64,000 nt of DNA from Leptolyngbya sp. NIES-3755 (GCA_001548435.1 AP017308.1:4845030-4909029); one strand, 5' to 3'. Shown: positions 14,613-23,734, counted from the stretch's first letter. Numbers and translations: made by a program. Notes: generated by a model not told the origin, from the sequence alone.

Positions 14613-15608
14613 ATGACCCGCCGACGTTCTACACCCTGGATTTACCGAAACTCTCGCCTCTTAATTGCCGCGATCGCACTGCTTGGCATCCTCAATACGG
14701 GCTACATCACCTATGAAAAGCTGTTCAGCGGTGCTGTCGCCTGTCCCGCAGGGGGTTGTGTCAAAGTGCTGCAAAGCCCTTATGCCGTGTTATTTGGTTT
14801 ACCCTTATCCCTGTATGGATTGTTGGCATATATCGCGATGGCAGTCTTCGCGCTGGCTCCGTTGGCGGTGAATCCAGAAGAAAAGAAATCACTCCGAACA
14901 AACCTAGAAAATAATACCTGGTTGCTGCTATTCGCGGGCGCAACGGCGATGCTGCTGTTTAGCGGCTATCTAATGTACATTATGTTTTCTAAATTCGTCT
15001 CGCAGTTTGGGGCGAATGGAATTTGTTATTTCTGTGTTGCCTCTGCCACATTTGCGACTTTGATGTTCATCCTGACGCTAATTGGGCGGGATTGGAACGA
15101 TCGAGGACAATTGGTTTTTCTGGGATCGATCGTGGGAATTGTCACCCTGATCGGATCACTGGCTTGGGGCGCATCTGTCGGACAAGCTCCCGTGAATGCC
15201 ACAACGATTTCAGACGCTCAAGGGAATCCGTATTTCTTGATCGAGAACACATCGGGAGAAGCAGAACTGCAACTGGCACGGCATCTGAAGCAGACGGGAG
15301 GCACGATGTACGGGGCTTACTGGTGTCCGCACTGCTGTGAGCAAAAAGAATTATTTGGAAAGGAAGCCGTTGCAGAATTTCCGTATGTGGAATGTGCAGA
15401 GGGCGGAAAGGATGCTCAAATTGAAACCTGCCAACGAGTTCTTGGAGAGGCAGAAAAGCAATTAGGGCAAAAAGCAGGCTTCCCGACTTGGCAGATCAAT
15501 GGACGATTCTTTAGTGGACGGCAGAATTTGGATCAATTAGCCAAAAATTCGGGATATACCGGACCGCAAAACTTTAAGAATCCGTTCAGGACTTGTAGAC
15601 AACCGTAA
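14613..15608 (+). CDS. Vitamin K epoxide reductase-thioredoxin fusion
   Basis: The 331-residue membrane protein has a VKOR domain with the loop cysteines CPAGGC (44-49) and the active-site CYFC (138-141) between transmembrane helices. A thioredoxin-like domain with YWCPHC (237-241) follows. Cyanobacterial and plant (LTO1) fusions of this type form disulfide bonds in lumenal or periplasmic proteins, passing electrons to quinone. All key cysteines are present. It is transcribed alone and ends at a strong terminator. Confidence 0.9.
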   Translation: MTRRRSTPWIYRNSRLLIAAIALLGILNTGYITYEKLFSGAVACPAGGCVKVLQSPYAVLFGLPLSLYGLLAYIAMAVFALAPLAVNPEEKKSLRTNLENNTWLLLFAGATAMLLFSGYLMYIMFSKFVSQFGANGICYFCVASATFATLMFILTLIGRDWNDRGQLVFLGSIVGIVTLIGSLAWGASVGQAPVNATTISDAQGNPYFLIENTSGEAELQLARHLKQTGGTMYGAYWCPHCCEQKELFGKEAVAEFPYVECAEGGKDAQIETCQRVLGEAEKQLGQKAGFPTWQINGRFFSGRQNLDQLAKNSGYTGPQNFKNPFRTCRQP

Positions 15609-15613
15609 TTGAG

Positions 15614-15640
15614 AGGAGCCTTATAATTGGCTCCTTTTTT
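15614..15640. terminator. Terminator between convergent genes
   Basis: AGGAGCC and GGCTCCT pair around an 8-nt loop, followed by five or more T residues on the plus strand. It sits 6 bp after the VKOR stop and just before the end of the aldolase gene on the other strand. Confidence 0.8.
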
Positions 15641-15642
15641 GT

Positions 15643-16542
15643 TTAATTTCGATAAGCCGCAGCCGCTAACCGATCTGCATAAGGCGTTTCATGCAGGTGA
15701 GCTTTGCCGACTGAGCCAAATAATTCTAGTTTTTCGATGATTACGTCTTGCATGGCAGCGATCGCTTCTCCAGTCACGTCCAATAAATCCTTATCGTCCT
15801 GTCCACAAATCTCATCTTTCAACGCCTGCATATATGCCTGTCTGACTTCGGTATTGACGTTGAACTTGCAGACACCAAGTTGAATCGATCGAGCAATCAT
15901 CTCCGGTGGCAATCCCGATGCACCATGTAAGACGAGCGGGATTTCGAGCAGATTCCGAATCCGTTCTAAACGGGGAAAATCCAAACGAGGAGGGCTTTTG
16001 TATTCTCCATGAACGTTACCGATCGTGACGGCTAAAGCGTCTACATTTGTGGCTTGGACAAATTCGACGGCTTGTTGCGGATCGGTCATTTTGGCTTCTT
16101 TTTCCGCGATCGTTAATCCATCTTCTGTGCCGCTGATTCGTCCGATTTCGGCTTCAACGATCGCGTGATACGAATGTGCCAATCGAGTCATGTCGCGGGT
16201 AAATTCGAGATTTTTCTCATACGGCATTGGGGAACCGTCCGCCATAATCGATCGCACTCCTTCTTTGAGAACTCGATCGATGTCTTTGACCGAAGTGCTG
16301 TGATCGAGATGCACAGAGATTGGAACTGATGCTGCTTCTGCCGCTTCTAGACACATCGCAACGAGTGGCGTATTCCCGTATTTAAGAGCGCTCGGATGAA
16401 GTTGGAGCATGGCAGGGCTATGGCTCACTTCGGCTGCACTCACGACCGCTTTGACTCCTTCGAGGTTGTAGACGTTGAACGCCCCGATCGCGAAAATATT
16501 TCGTCGTGCCGTTTCTAGAAGTTCACGGGTGGAAGTCAGCAT
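15643..16542 (-). CDS. Class II fructose/tagatose-bisphosphate aldolase family protein
   Basis: The 299-residue protein has the class II aldolase signatures. LDHSTS (near 80) holds the catalytic Asp and a zinc His, GNVHGEY (near 180) and LHGASG (near 207) hold the other zinc ligands, and FNVNTE binds phosphate. It lacks the long loops of the main Calvin-cycle FbaA-type enzyme and is closer to GatY/KbaY-type short forms, so the true substrate is uncertain. The ATG at 16542 was chosen over a TTG 9 nt upstream. Confidence 0.8.
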   Translation of the reverse strand: MLTSTRELLETARRNIFAIGAFNVYNLEGVKAVVSAAEVSHSPAMLQLHPSALKYGNTPLVAMCLEAAEAASVPISVHLDHSTSVKDIDRVLKEGVRSIMADGSPMPYEKNLEFTRDMTRLAHSYHAIVEAEIGRISGTEDGLTIAEKEAKMTDPQQAVEFVQATNVDALAVTIGNVHGEYKSPPRLDFPRLERIRNLLEIPLVLHGASGLPPEMIARSIQLGVCKFNVNTEVRQAYMQALKDEICGQDDKDLLDVTGEAIAAMQDVIIEKLELFGSVGKAHLHETPYADRLAAAAYRN

Positions 16543-16616
16543 GAGCAGCAATTCCCTTAAAATTAGGGATTGTACGACAAGCTCCGCTTAAATTCTGCGG
16601 TTTAACATAAAACGAT

Positions 16617-17339
16617 ATGGCTGAACTTCCTAGTACTCTCGACGACGCGATCGCACAAGCTCAAAGTGCCACTCAAGCTGCACTCGCCGCAGGTTATACC
16701 CGTTTGCAGGTCGAGCTTGTGTTTCCTGAATTAAAAGCAATGCCGATCGCGGAAAAATTCATCTCGATTTTTCGCGATCAGGGTGCAGGTTTGAAATTGT
16801 TTTTCACCGATTCGGGGATTGCAGCATTGGCAAAACGCGATTGGGGTGAGCTTCCCCATCAGATCCGGAGTTTGGATGTTGCAGGATCGCGGCAAACGAC
16901 TCCAGTAGAAGAACAAGTTGATCCAGAGGATGAACTTTATGTTTTTGTTGCACCCAGTTCCGTTGAAGTGAGTCCGGTCGAACAGATTTGTAATGTCGTA
17001 GGTGAACGTCCAGTGATTTTACTCAATCCGAGACTGGAAGATGTCGCAACGATCGGGATCGGATATGCGGGACGGCAATTACGGCAGCGATTTTTAGACA
17101 CGATCGAACCTTGTTATTACTTGCGCCCCTTGGATGATCAATCTGCGATTCTGCGCTGTTATCCGTCCCCGTGGCAGGTCTGGTACGCACCCGATGGTGA
17201 GTATCAACTGATTGCAGAAGAACAAGAGCGACCGGATTCTGAAAAATTGGATGAAATTTTTGCGGGAGTGTTGGGACAAACCGCGAAACCTGGATTATTT
17301 GCGGGGTTTCAGCAGTTTCTCAAAGCATTGGGAAGATGA
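16617..17339 (+). CDS. DUF1995 family protein
   Basis: The 240-residue product starts MAELPSTLDDAIAQAQSATQ and contains ELVFPELKAMPIAEKF and a late WYAPDGEYQLIAEEQ, which match DUF1995 proteins of cyanobacteria and plastids. Plant relatives include LPA3-like photosystem assembly factors. The role here is unknown. It is a single gene divergent from the aldolase gene, with a 74-bp gap. Confidence 0.8.
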   Translation: MAELPSTLDDAIAQAQSATQAALAAGYTRLQVELVFPELKAMPIAEKFISIFRDQGAGLKLFFTDSGIAALAKRDWGELPHQIRSLDVAGSRQTTPVEEQVDPEDELYVFVAPSSVEVSPVEQICNVVGERPVILLNPRLEDVATIGIGYAGRQLRQRFLDTIEPCYYLRPLDDQSAILRCYPSPWQVWYAPDGEYQLIAEEQERPDSEKLDEIFAGVLGQTAKPGLFAGFQQFLKALGR

Positions 17340-17481
17340 AGAAATTATCTGGTGGCGATTAAGAATCCCGTTTTACTGTCACAGTTAACGGTAGACAGGG
17401 CATAATTGTGGCATACACCCAGATCCGTGTTTCCGGATTCTCTTGTCTAATTTCAAGTCTTAACCGTTTTCGGGAGATCGC

Positions 17482-18237
17482 ATGAGTCAGCAACCCTACC
17501 GCCGAATCGTGATTGGTGATGTGCATGGTCACTATGAAGGGCTGATGAATTTGCTCGACACGATCGCGCCCGCATCAGACGATCAAGTGTACTTTTTGGG
17601 GGATTTAATCGATCGAGGTCCGCAAAGCTGCCAAGTGATCGAATTCGTCAAAGATAGCCCGTATCAATCTCTGCTCGGAAATCACGAACATTTGCTGCTC
17701 GAAGCCTTTCCAAATGGGCAAGTGTACGCCCCTGCTCTTCAAGCCTGGTTACAAAGTGGCGGACGGGCAACGGTTGCGAGTTATGTCGATGTGGAATTGC
17801 TCGTAAAACACGTGGAATGGATTCGCACCCTGCCGACTTATTTAGATTTGGGTGATGTCTGGCTGGTTCATGCAGGCGTAAATCCAGAGTTACCGATCGA
17901 GCAACAGGGCTATGCGGAATTCTGCTGGATTCGCGATGAGTTCCACAGTTCAATTCAGCCTTATTTCCCAGATAAAACGATTATTACCGGGCACACGATC
18001 ACCTTTACGTTTCAAGGAGTTACACCGGGCGCGATCGCTCAAGGACGAGGTTGGCTTGGCATCGACACCGGAGCGTACCATCCCAAGAGCGGCTGGTTAA
18101 CGGCGTTAGAAATTAATAGCGAACAAGTTTATCAGGTGAATGTTTACACGAATCAGGTGCGAATTTTGCCGCTGAATGAAGTCACGATTCGGGTCGAACC
18201 TCAGAGACGGGGAAAACGGCAGGCACTCAGACTTTGA
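17482..18237 (+). CDS. PPP-type metallophosphatase (serine/threonine phosphatase family)
   Basis: The 251-residue protein has the metallophosphoesterase motifs GDVHGHYEG (near 12), GDLIDRGPQS (near 41), GNHEHLLLE (near 65), and later VHAGVNPE and TGHTITF. These are the metal ligands of PPP-family protein or dinucleotide phosphatases. GGGAG lies before the ATG. The stop codon belongs to the inserted element that abuts the gene (right end at 18234), so the natural C-terminus may have been changed by that insertion. Confidence 0.85.
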   Translation: MSQQPYRRIVIGDVHGHYEGLMNLLDTIAPASDDQVYFLGDLIDRGPQSCQVIEFVKDSPYQSLLGNHEHLLLEAFPNGQVYAPALQAWLQSGGRATVASYVDVELLVKHVEWIRTLPTYLDLGDVWLVHAGVNPELPIEQQGYAEFCWIRDEFHSSIQPYFPDKTIITGHTITFTFQGVTPGAIAQGRGWLGIDTGAYHPKSGWLTALEINSEQVYQVNVYTNQVRILPLNEVTIRVEPQRRGKRQALRL

Positions 18238-18664
18238 CACTCCTCGACCTGAAGGTACGAGGATTCTTGGCTCAACGAAACCACTTCAACTAGATGCCTT
18301 GCAGTCTCTAGCCCAGAGGTGGGATTCTCCCCAAGCGTTACTTCGGGTATGCCCTACCCTAGTTGCTTTCGCAAGTCCTGTTTCGTTTTGCAGCGTATTT
18401 GCTCCAAAATGCTGTTCGTCTAGCTCCTCTGGATCCTTTACCTACTGCGAGGGGGAGTCTAGAAAAATGCAGTAGAACCGCATCGATTCAATTTTCAAGG
18501 TTCAGCGCTTTGTCTTTCGACGGCTAGGTTTTTAGAGTGGTTGATTACCTTTCCACTAATGCAAGTATATGACGAAGCTGTGCTAGAAGCGCTCAGCCCT
18601 GTAGGAGGGTTTCCCTCCGTAGGGGACTGAGTAAGAAGTACAGGGCTTTAGACCCATTTTTTCG
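18234..18664 (-). mobile_element. IS200/IS605-type non-autonomous element, copy A
   Basis: This 431-bp element is flanked on its left side by TTAC (plus-strand 18665-18668) and ends in TCAA, the cleavage signature known from IS608-like elements. The left end folds as GGG(T)C-TAAA-GCCC. The right end folds as CCTCG(T)ACCT-TC-AGGTCGAGG, each with a bulged T as recognised by Y1 transposases. No tnpA, tnpB or iscB frame is present. A copy in opposite orientation lies at 25798-26175. Copy A has an extra segment of about 50 bp containing a GGAGGG/CCCTCC hairpin (around 18598-18650). Confidence 0.75.
18297..18657 (-). ncRNA. HEARO/omega-RNA-like structured RNA, copy A
   Basis: The interior holds segments recalling the IscB omega RNA: GGGTCTAAAGCCC, CATTAGTGGAAAGGTAATCA, then TAAAAACCTAGCCGTCGAAA. 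Compared with copy B, two stems show paired changes: GGGTA/TACCC against GGGCG/CGCCC, and TTGC/GCAA against TCGCG/CGCGA. That argues for a selected RNA fold. The resemblance to HEARO RNA is from memory and needs a covariance-model search. Bounds are approximate. Confidence 0.55.
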
Positions 18665-18687
18665 GTAAGTCCCTGCCAAATTTAGAG

Positions 18688-19518
18688 TTAACGAAGTCGC
18701 GCTCGATAACTAGCAGCATCCGTTCCAGCCCGTCCAGGAGCCGGACTTTGAGAAATCAACTGCTGTAACCGGGTAATCCGATCGCTCGTTGCTGGGTGAT
18801 TTGCCAGAAAGGTCGGCGGAGACGAAGAATTCAATAGTTTCCGCATAAAGGCAACTGCTTCTGACTGAGCATATCCCGCACGTCCCATCGTTCGCAGTCC
18901 GAGTTCATCCGCTTCATATTCATCCCGACGACTATTTGGTAAGCGGAGAGCAACTTGAACCCCCAAATTGACCGCCGTACTGCGATCGAGTCCTCCTGCT
19001 GCCAAAAGTCCTTGTTGGATTGCCGTTTGACGCATCTGTTTGAGCGCGTGTTTTCCAGCAATGTGTCCAATCTCGTGACCAATCACGCTGGCGACTTGTG
19101 CTTCATTGTCAGCGGCATTTAGCAAACCCCGGTGAACATAGACAAATCCGCCCATTGTGGCAAAAGCGTTGATGCTATTTTGATCAACGACTTGGAACGT
19201 GTAGCGAATATTCGGTCGGGTGCTATTTGCGGCAAGTCTTTGACCGATCTCGTTCACATAAGCGGTTAACTGCGGATCGCGGACAATTCGGACTTGGCTA
19301 CTGGTCAATTCAGCATTAATTTGGCGACCGAGATCTGTCTCTTGATTATCGTTGAGGCGAGAAAGCTGAGTGCCTTGAATAATCTGAATTCCGCCCCGGA
19401 GCAAATCTCCCCAGGAGATCGCTTGAGCGACAAGTGGCTGCCCAAAAGCAATTCCGGCAACCATCACGATCGATAAAACAGGATACAGCCAACGGCGACG
19501 TAATGTTTTTGTAATCAT
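18688..19518 (-). CDS. M48 family metalloprotease
   Basis: The 276-residue protein has an N-terminal signal or anchor (WLYPVLSIVMVAGIAFG) and the zinc motif HEIGH in VIGHEIGHIAGKHALKQ. EYEADELGLR supplies the third ligand. This is the BepA/YggG-like periplasmic branch of M48, which acts in outer-membrane protein quality control in other bacteria. The single gene is preceded by an A/T-rich upstream region. It ends 24 bp from the inserted element. Confidence 0.85.
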   Translation of the reverse strand: MITKTLRRRWLYPVLSIVMVAGIAFGQPLVAQAISWGDLLRGGIQIIQGTQLSRLNDNQETDLGRQINAELTSSQVRIVRDPQLTAYVNEIGQRLAANSTRPNIRYTFQVVDQNSINAFATMGGFVYVHRGLLNAADNEAQVASVIGHEIGHIAGKHALKQMRQTAIQQGLLAAGGLDRSTAVNLGVQVALRLPNSRRDEYEADELGLRTMGRAGYAQSEAVAFMRKLLNSSSPPTFLANHPATSDRITRLQQLISQSPAPGRAGTDAASYRARLR

Positions 19519-19699
19519 AGAACTGTAGGAAATGCGTGAGGCGCTTCTGTTGGAGACGGAGCTTGACTCGATTTAGTTGCGATCGCAATCGAAAAATTGC
19601 TCGATCGCTTCGTGGAGTCGTGCTAATCTTGACAGGCGTTGATCAAAGATTGACGATTCATCCCGTTCAACACACAAGACATTTAGATCAAGCATAACT

Positions 19700-20218
19700 A
19701 TGGCTATCGTGGATTCTCAAGGTCGGCTCTTCGGAAAGGTCAGCATCCTGGATGTGGGTGCAGCCCTGGTGATTCTGCTCGTGGTGGTTGGAATTTTTGT
19801 GTTTCCAGGAACCTCTGGCTCGGCTCAAGGGGTTCGACTTCCCGTTGAGGTGGATGTGGTGGTACGAGGTTTGAGCGCGACGAATCCTAAAGAGTTTATC
19901 CAGGCGGGAACTCAAACGAATATTCTGGTGCGGAAACAGCCTTCGGGCACGGCGACTTTGAAAGAGATTAAGTTCTTGCCGCGTACTGTTGCAACTCCTC
20001 AACCGAATGGAACCCTGAAAGTTTTTCCTGATCCTCGTCCAGAGTTGGCTTTAACGACAGACATGATGCTGACGTTGGCGAATGAGGTTCCGGTGGTCGA
20101 TGGAACGCCTGTGTTGGGTGCAGAAAAAGTCAAAGTCGGAACCACGATCGAACTCGATGGTCCAACTTATAACTTTGCAAGTAGCGTGGTCGCAATTCGG
20201 ATTCAGAAGAAGGGCTAA
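19700..20218 (+). CDS. DUF4330 family membrane protein
   Basis: The 172-residue protein starts MAIVDSQGRLFGKVSILDVG and has one transmembrane helix (ALVILLVVVGIFVF) followed by a beta-rich extracytoplasmic domain. This is the usual layout of cyanobacterial DUF4330 proteins. Function is unknown. The gene converges on exoD with 2 bp between the stops. Confidence 0.75.
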   Translation: MAIVDSQGRLFGKVSILDVGAALVILLVVVGIFVFPGTSGSAQGVRLPVEVDVVVRGLSATNPKEFIQAGTQTNILVRKQPSGTATLKEIKFLPRTVATPQPNGTLKVFPDPRPELALTTDMMLTLANEVPVVDGTPVLGAEKVKVGTTIELDGPTYNFASSVVAIRIQKKG

Positions 20219-20220
20219 AT

Positions 20221-20823
20221 TCAGCTCAACTGATTGAGTAGATCTGGAGCTTTCCAGAGGATGTAAACCGCGATCGCACAAATCGCAGTAATCAGAGCCG
20301 TTACTCCATAAGCGATACACATCAGCAATCCGTCCGATTCGAGCATTGCAACCACGAGAAGCAATATCCCGATCGTCGGAAACGGATTCGTAAATGGAAT
20401 CGGTGCAATTAATAGAATCGCCAACCAAGTAATGCACAGTCCATTGAACTGCCAGATATGCGGATTTGAGGCGATTCGACGCAGACGAGGGCGCGTGATT
20501 TTTTCTAGAATCCGGGTTACTCGTCTGATATTTTTTAACAACTGACGTGCGATCGCGGTTGGAAATTGAAACTCTGCCACTTTTTTCGGCAACCAAGGCG
20601 ATCGTTTTCCCAATGCCATCTGCATTCCCAAGATGACGCATCCGGCTCCTGGAATTCCGGTTAATCCGGGCGGCAATGGGAATAGAAACGGAATCACCAA
20701 TAGCGCGATGACCAAGCAAAATCCACGTTCTGAAGTTTCTGCCAAAATTGAAGCGATCGTCAAAGGTTCTTCTGAGATTCGCTTCAGCAAAGATTCAAGG
20801 TCTTGAGAAAAACGAAGGTGCAT
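20221..20823 (-). CDS. ExoD family exopolysaccharide synthesis protein
   Basis: The 200-residue membrane protein contains LVIPFLFPLPPGLTGIPGAG and LGKRSPWLPKKV, both typical of ExoD-like proteins, and three to four hydrophobic segments. ExoD homologues affect exopolysaccharide production in rhizobia; the biochemical role is unclear. The start at MHLRFSQDLESLLKRI fits the family length. Confidence 0.8.
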   Translation of the reverse strand: MHLRFSQDLESLLKRISEEPLTIASILAETSERGFCLVIALLVIPFLFPLPPGLTGIPGAGCVILGMQMALGKRSPWLPKKVAEFQFPTAIARQLLKNIRRVTRILEKITRPRLRRIASNPHIWQFNGLCITWLAILLIAPIPFTNPFPTIGILLLVVAMLESDGLLMCIAYGVTALITAICAIAVYILWKAPDLLNQLS

Positions 20824-20913
20824 AAGGGCGCGATCGATGAGCCGTCAGTGGAAATGCGCTGTTTACCATCTTATGTCACTGAGGCGATGGACTTCCCTCA
20901 AGTCGCTAAACAC

Positions 20914-20950
20914 AAAAAATGAAGGGTGAAAGCATTTCGCCTCCACCCTT
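20914..20950 (-). terminator. Terminator after the patU-like gene
   Basis: AAGGGTG and CACCCTT form the stem, and on the minus strand it is followed by CATTTTTT. It lies 19 bp beyond the stop codon of the hetZ-patU operon. Confidence 0.7.
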
Positions 20951-20968
20951 TAACCTCAGCCTCAATTG

Positions 20969-21958
20969 CTATTTCTGAACCCCGATCGCAAAAGTGAGTA
21001 AATCCTGCTCACCTAAGCGAATCTCTAACGGATAGACTCGATCGAGATCGAATTCACGAATCTCCAGGCTTAATCGACCCGCATCATTGCGATCGACCAA
21101 GGCACGAGATTCATCACCCTGAAACGACAAACTGCCACCACAAGGGAGCATCGCTTCGATCGAGAACCGCTCCGATTCATACCCAACCTTTAACGTAAAT
21201 GCGCCCAACTCAGTGAGCCATTCGCGCTCTAATTGCGGCTGATGGGTCGAAACCGTGAGCATCAATGTGCTGAGAATTTCCCGTGCAGCTAAGAGCGATA
21301 ACGCCATTTGTTGCGTCTCGATCGCGCTGTCATACGACTGGGGAAGTTCTTCACCGATTTCGATCGCGAGGTCTTGCAGCTTGGCAACCTTAGACCGAGC
21401 CGGTGATACCATCACATAACCCGCAACATTATTCAGCAGTTGAGTTTGACCCGGAAACAGTGGATCGACTGCCCGAACCAGTTTTGCTCCTTCTCGGAGC
21501 GAGGAGAATAATACCGATTGGCACCGCGCCAGAAGTTCGGTCATCACCGCTTCAGGCATGGGAATCGGCAAATTCATCTGACGAATTTGTTGTAACCAAA
21601 CAGTTGCAGCGACTAAAGCAGGTTGCGCTTCGGAACGGGACGGCTCAGCGTCATAGTCCACCGCTTCTTTCTCCCAAGGAAAAAGAGGGGGGTTTTTCTG
21701 AGCTTCCTGTAGAAGACGATGTTTTAGCAGCGCATGAAAACGATCTTGCACAGCAGGTATCTCTCCCGGTTGGTGTGATGAATCCTCGTGTGAGGAACGC
21801 GCTCGGAGGGAACTGTCCCCACGAACGGAGTCACTGATTGGATCACGATTTAGGGGCGGCTGTAGCAAATCTATCTGAGGGTCAGATCGATCGACCAGAC
21901 CGAGATTTTGTAACAGTTTTAATAGAACTTGTGTTCTCTTGTCTAAGTTGTGATCCAT
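20969..21958 (-). CDS. PatU-like protein
   Basis: The 329-residue protein begins with a short helical domain (LDKRTQVLLKLLQNLGLVD) and a disordered middle. Then PPLFPWEKEAVDYD and a C-terminal domain of about 200 residues follow. A gene of this kind lies directly after hetZ in filamentous cyanobacteria. In Anabaena it is patU, which affects heterocyst pattern. Here it starts 12 bp after hetZ and shares its terminator. The assignment depends on synteny and the FPWE segment. Confidence 0.65.
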   Translation of the reverse strand: MDHNLDKRTQVLLKLLQNLGLVDRSDPQIDLLQPPLNRDPISDSVRGDSSLRARSSHEDSSHQPGEIPAVQDRFHALLKHRLLQEAQKNPPLFPWEKEAVDYDAEPSRSEAQPALVAATVWLQQIRQMNLPIPMPEAVMTELLARCQSVLFSSLREGAKLVRAVDPLFPGQTQLLNNVAGYVMVSPARSKVAKLQDLAIEIGEELPQSYDSAIETQQMALSLLAAREILSTLMLTVSTHQPQLEREWLTELGAFTLKVGYESERFSIEAMLPCGGSLSFQGDESRALVDRNDAGRLSLEIREFDLDRVYPLEIRLGEQDLLTFAIGVQK

Positions 21959-21970
21959 TGTGATAACACC

Positions 21971-23158
21971 CTATTCATCAGCCGATGGGGTTCCTCCGGA
22001 ATCTTGGTCATTACGAATTTCCCAAGCTTGCTCAAGGAGTTTAAACCATTGTTTCTGAACTTGATTCACGGTGCAACCTAATCGTTGGGCGATCGTAGTT
22101 TCCGGTAATTTTTGTTGCTTCAGATCCAAGAGTTTTGCTTGAGCGGCGGTGGCGCGTTGGTGTAACGTTTGCCACTGGCGATTCGAGAGTCCGAGATTGC
22201 GCTCCAAGTCTGCCTCTAGCCATTGATGGACGAGTTCCCAATGGTGCGAGAACGAGAATCGAATCAAATGATATTTGAATCGTTGCTGTAAGTAATCCCG
22301 TTGGCGAGGGGTTAAGCCCAAAATCGCTTCGATTTCGTTGGCGGGCAAGTCTTGAAGCCGCAGAGTGAAGTAGTCGATACAGTCGGTTTGCTTGCGTTCT
22401 TCGAGGTAGGCGACCAGTTCTTTGATCACCGATTGGCGTAGGGTGTCTTCTGCCAATTCCGGCTCTTGAGCGACCATTTGTTCGCGAACTTGCTGGATCG
22501 ATGCCATATTCCAAGGATTTTCGGATTCGGACATTGAACCTTCGGCAGCTTGCTCTAGATCGACTAGAGTTTCGATCGGTTGCTGTTGAGAGAAGGTTTG
22601 CGCTCGAAGAATGATCAATTGCTGATTGCGATGTCCAGGAAGAGGAATTCGCCGTTTTCCATAGCGCTCGGTGAACGCCATATATTCGGAGAGTTCTAAC
22701 GTCGATCGAGGCGTGTAAGTCGCGCCTAATTGGGACTCCCGACGAAACGCATTCAGCGCTTCCATGTAGAAGCCTTGTAAAAAATCTTCGATCAGAACTA
22801 ACCGCGCTTGATAACTCGATTGAGTTTGCGGGGGTGTGATGTAACGGTAAATCACTGCGCTCAAATTGCTGTGCAGTTCAGCACGACCCCGACGTGAACC
22901 GAGGCGATAATACGCCAAACATTGTTGGAGACGGTGTTTCGCGAGCGTCGTTGCCCACGTTTGAATTTCTCCGGATGCTTGAATCCGTTTGCTTTCCGAA
23001 CAGATTCGGACAACTTCCTGGGTCAGTCGATCGGCAACTTCCCGGCAGTTTCGCTCAGAGGCAGTGGTGGCTTGTTTCAGTTCATTCAACAGAAGCTGAA
23101 AAATTGCGTCCACGCTCTGGCAGATTTCCCCCACAGTTTCTAGTGTCGTGCAAATCAA
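21971..23158 (-). CDS. HetZ-like regulator
   Basis: The 395-residue protein has family segments YRLGSRRGRAELHSNLSA, LSEYMAFTERYGKRRIPLPG and RLQDLPANEIEAILGLTPRQ. The last is a sigma-factor-like helix-turn-helix. HetZ controls early heterocyst differentiation in Anabaena and is also conserved in filamentous strains without heterocysts, where its role is less clear. The start appears to be TTG at 23158; GTG at 23134 is an alternative. A 20-bp palindrome lies 33 bp upstream. Confidence 0.75.
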   Translation of the reverse strand: MICTTLETVGEICQSVDAIFQLLLNELKQATTASERNCREVADRLTQEVVRICSESKRIQASGEIQTWATTLAKHRLQQCLAYYRLGSRRGRAELHSNLSAVIYRYITPPQTQSSYQARLVLIEDFLQGFYMEALNAFRRESQLGATYTPRSTLELSEYMAFTERYGKRRIPLPGHRNQQLIILRAQTFSQQQPIETLVDLEQAAEGSMSESENPWNMASIQQVREQMVAQEPELAEDTLRQSVIKELVAYLEERKQTDCIDYFTLRLQDLPANEIEAILGLTPRQRDYLQQRFKYHLIRFSFSHHWELVHQWLEADLERNLGLSNRQWQTLHQRATAAQAKLLDLKQQKLPETTIAQRLGCTVNQVQKQWFKLLEQAWEIRNDQDSGGTPSADE

Positions 23159-23190
23159 TGGCTTACTCTCATTGGTTTGATGGAACTTTT

Positions 23191-23210
23191 TTGTGATGCC
23201 TAGATCACAA
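23191..23210. promoter_or_regulatory. 20-bp palindrome between divergent hetZ and neighbour
   Basis: TTGTGAT and ATCACAA are perfect 7-bp arms around GCCTAG. It lies in the short space shared by two divergent genes and is a likely operator. The half-sites resemble those of CRP-family proteins, but the spacing is 2 bp longer than in the CRP consensus. Confidence 0.5.
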
Positions 23211-23239
23211 TAGTGGTAGAAATCCCTGATTATTTGCGG

Positions 23240-23734
23240 ATGGCACGGTTTATGAACCTAGATCAACAGCTTCAAACGCTTATCGATGAAGCCCCCCAGG
23301 ACGGCTCAACCCCTCAGTTAATTAAATCTATCGCTCCGGTGTTGGGCGCGATCGCGCAACGGTTACGACATCTTCAATATTATGTGGTGCAGACGCTCGA
23401 TCAAAATTGGGTGATGCTGACCCTCAACCACCGTGCCCAGAACGAACCTGAGAAAAACGTGATTTATGCCTTTCCCAGCCTCAAGGACGTGGCTTCTAGT
23501 CCTTATAATTTGGCTGATCCGAACTTGATTGCTTTGCCTGTTCCGGTGACGCATATCCTGTTTCAAATGCTGGCAATGGATAAAGAGTACAGCACGATTT
23601 TTTTTGAAACGCCGGGGAATGCGACGATCGGGACAGAGGTTCAGCGATCAGAACTCGAAGTCATGATTCAAGAATATTGGCGTGAACAGGCAGATGCGGT
23701 GACTGAAACCAATATTCCAAGTGATATCGCCTGA
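23240..23734 (+). CDS. Conserved cyanobacterial hypothetical protein
   Basis: The product has about 164 residues from the ATG at 23240 (a GTG at 23213 and an ATG at 23252 are alternatives). It is a compact alpha/beta protein with RLRHLQYYVVQTLDQNWVML and NVIYAFPSLKDVAS. No named domain is recognised. It is divergent from hetZ, so the two may be co-regulated. Confidence 0.6.
   Translation: MARFMNLDQQLQTLIDEAPQDGSTPQLIKSIAPVLGAIAQRLRHLQYYVVQTLDQNWVMLTLNHRAQNEPEKNVIYAFPSLKDVASSPYNLADPNLIALPVPVTHILFQMLAMDKEYSTIFFETPGNATIGTEVQRSELEVMIQEYWREQADAVTETNIPSDIA

Noticed and set aside
18234-18664. TnpB reRNA instead of IscB omega RNA
   Set aside because: The right end is compatible with either, but the internal TAAAAACCTAG and GGGTC-TAAA-GCCC features fit IscB/HEARO better; kept only as the less likely option.
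23191-23210. Palindrome as a CRP (SyCRP1) site
   Set aside because: The TGTGA/TCACA half-sites are separated by 8 bp instead of the 6 bp of the consensus, so a standard CRP site is not claimed.
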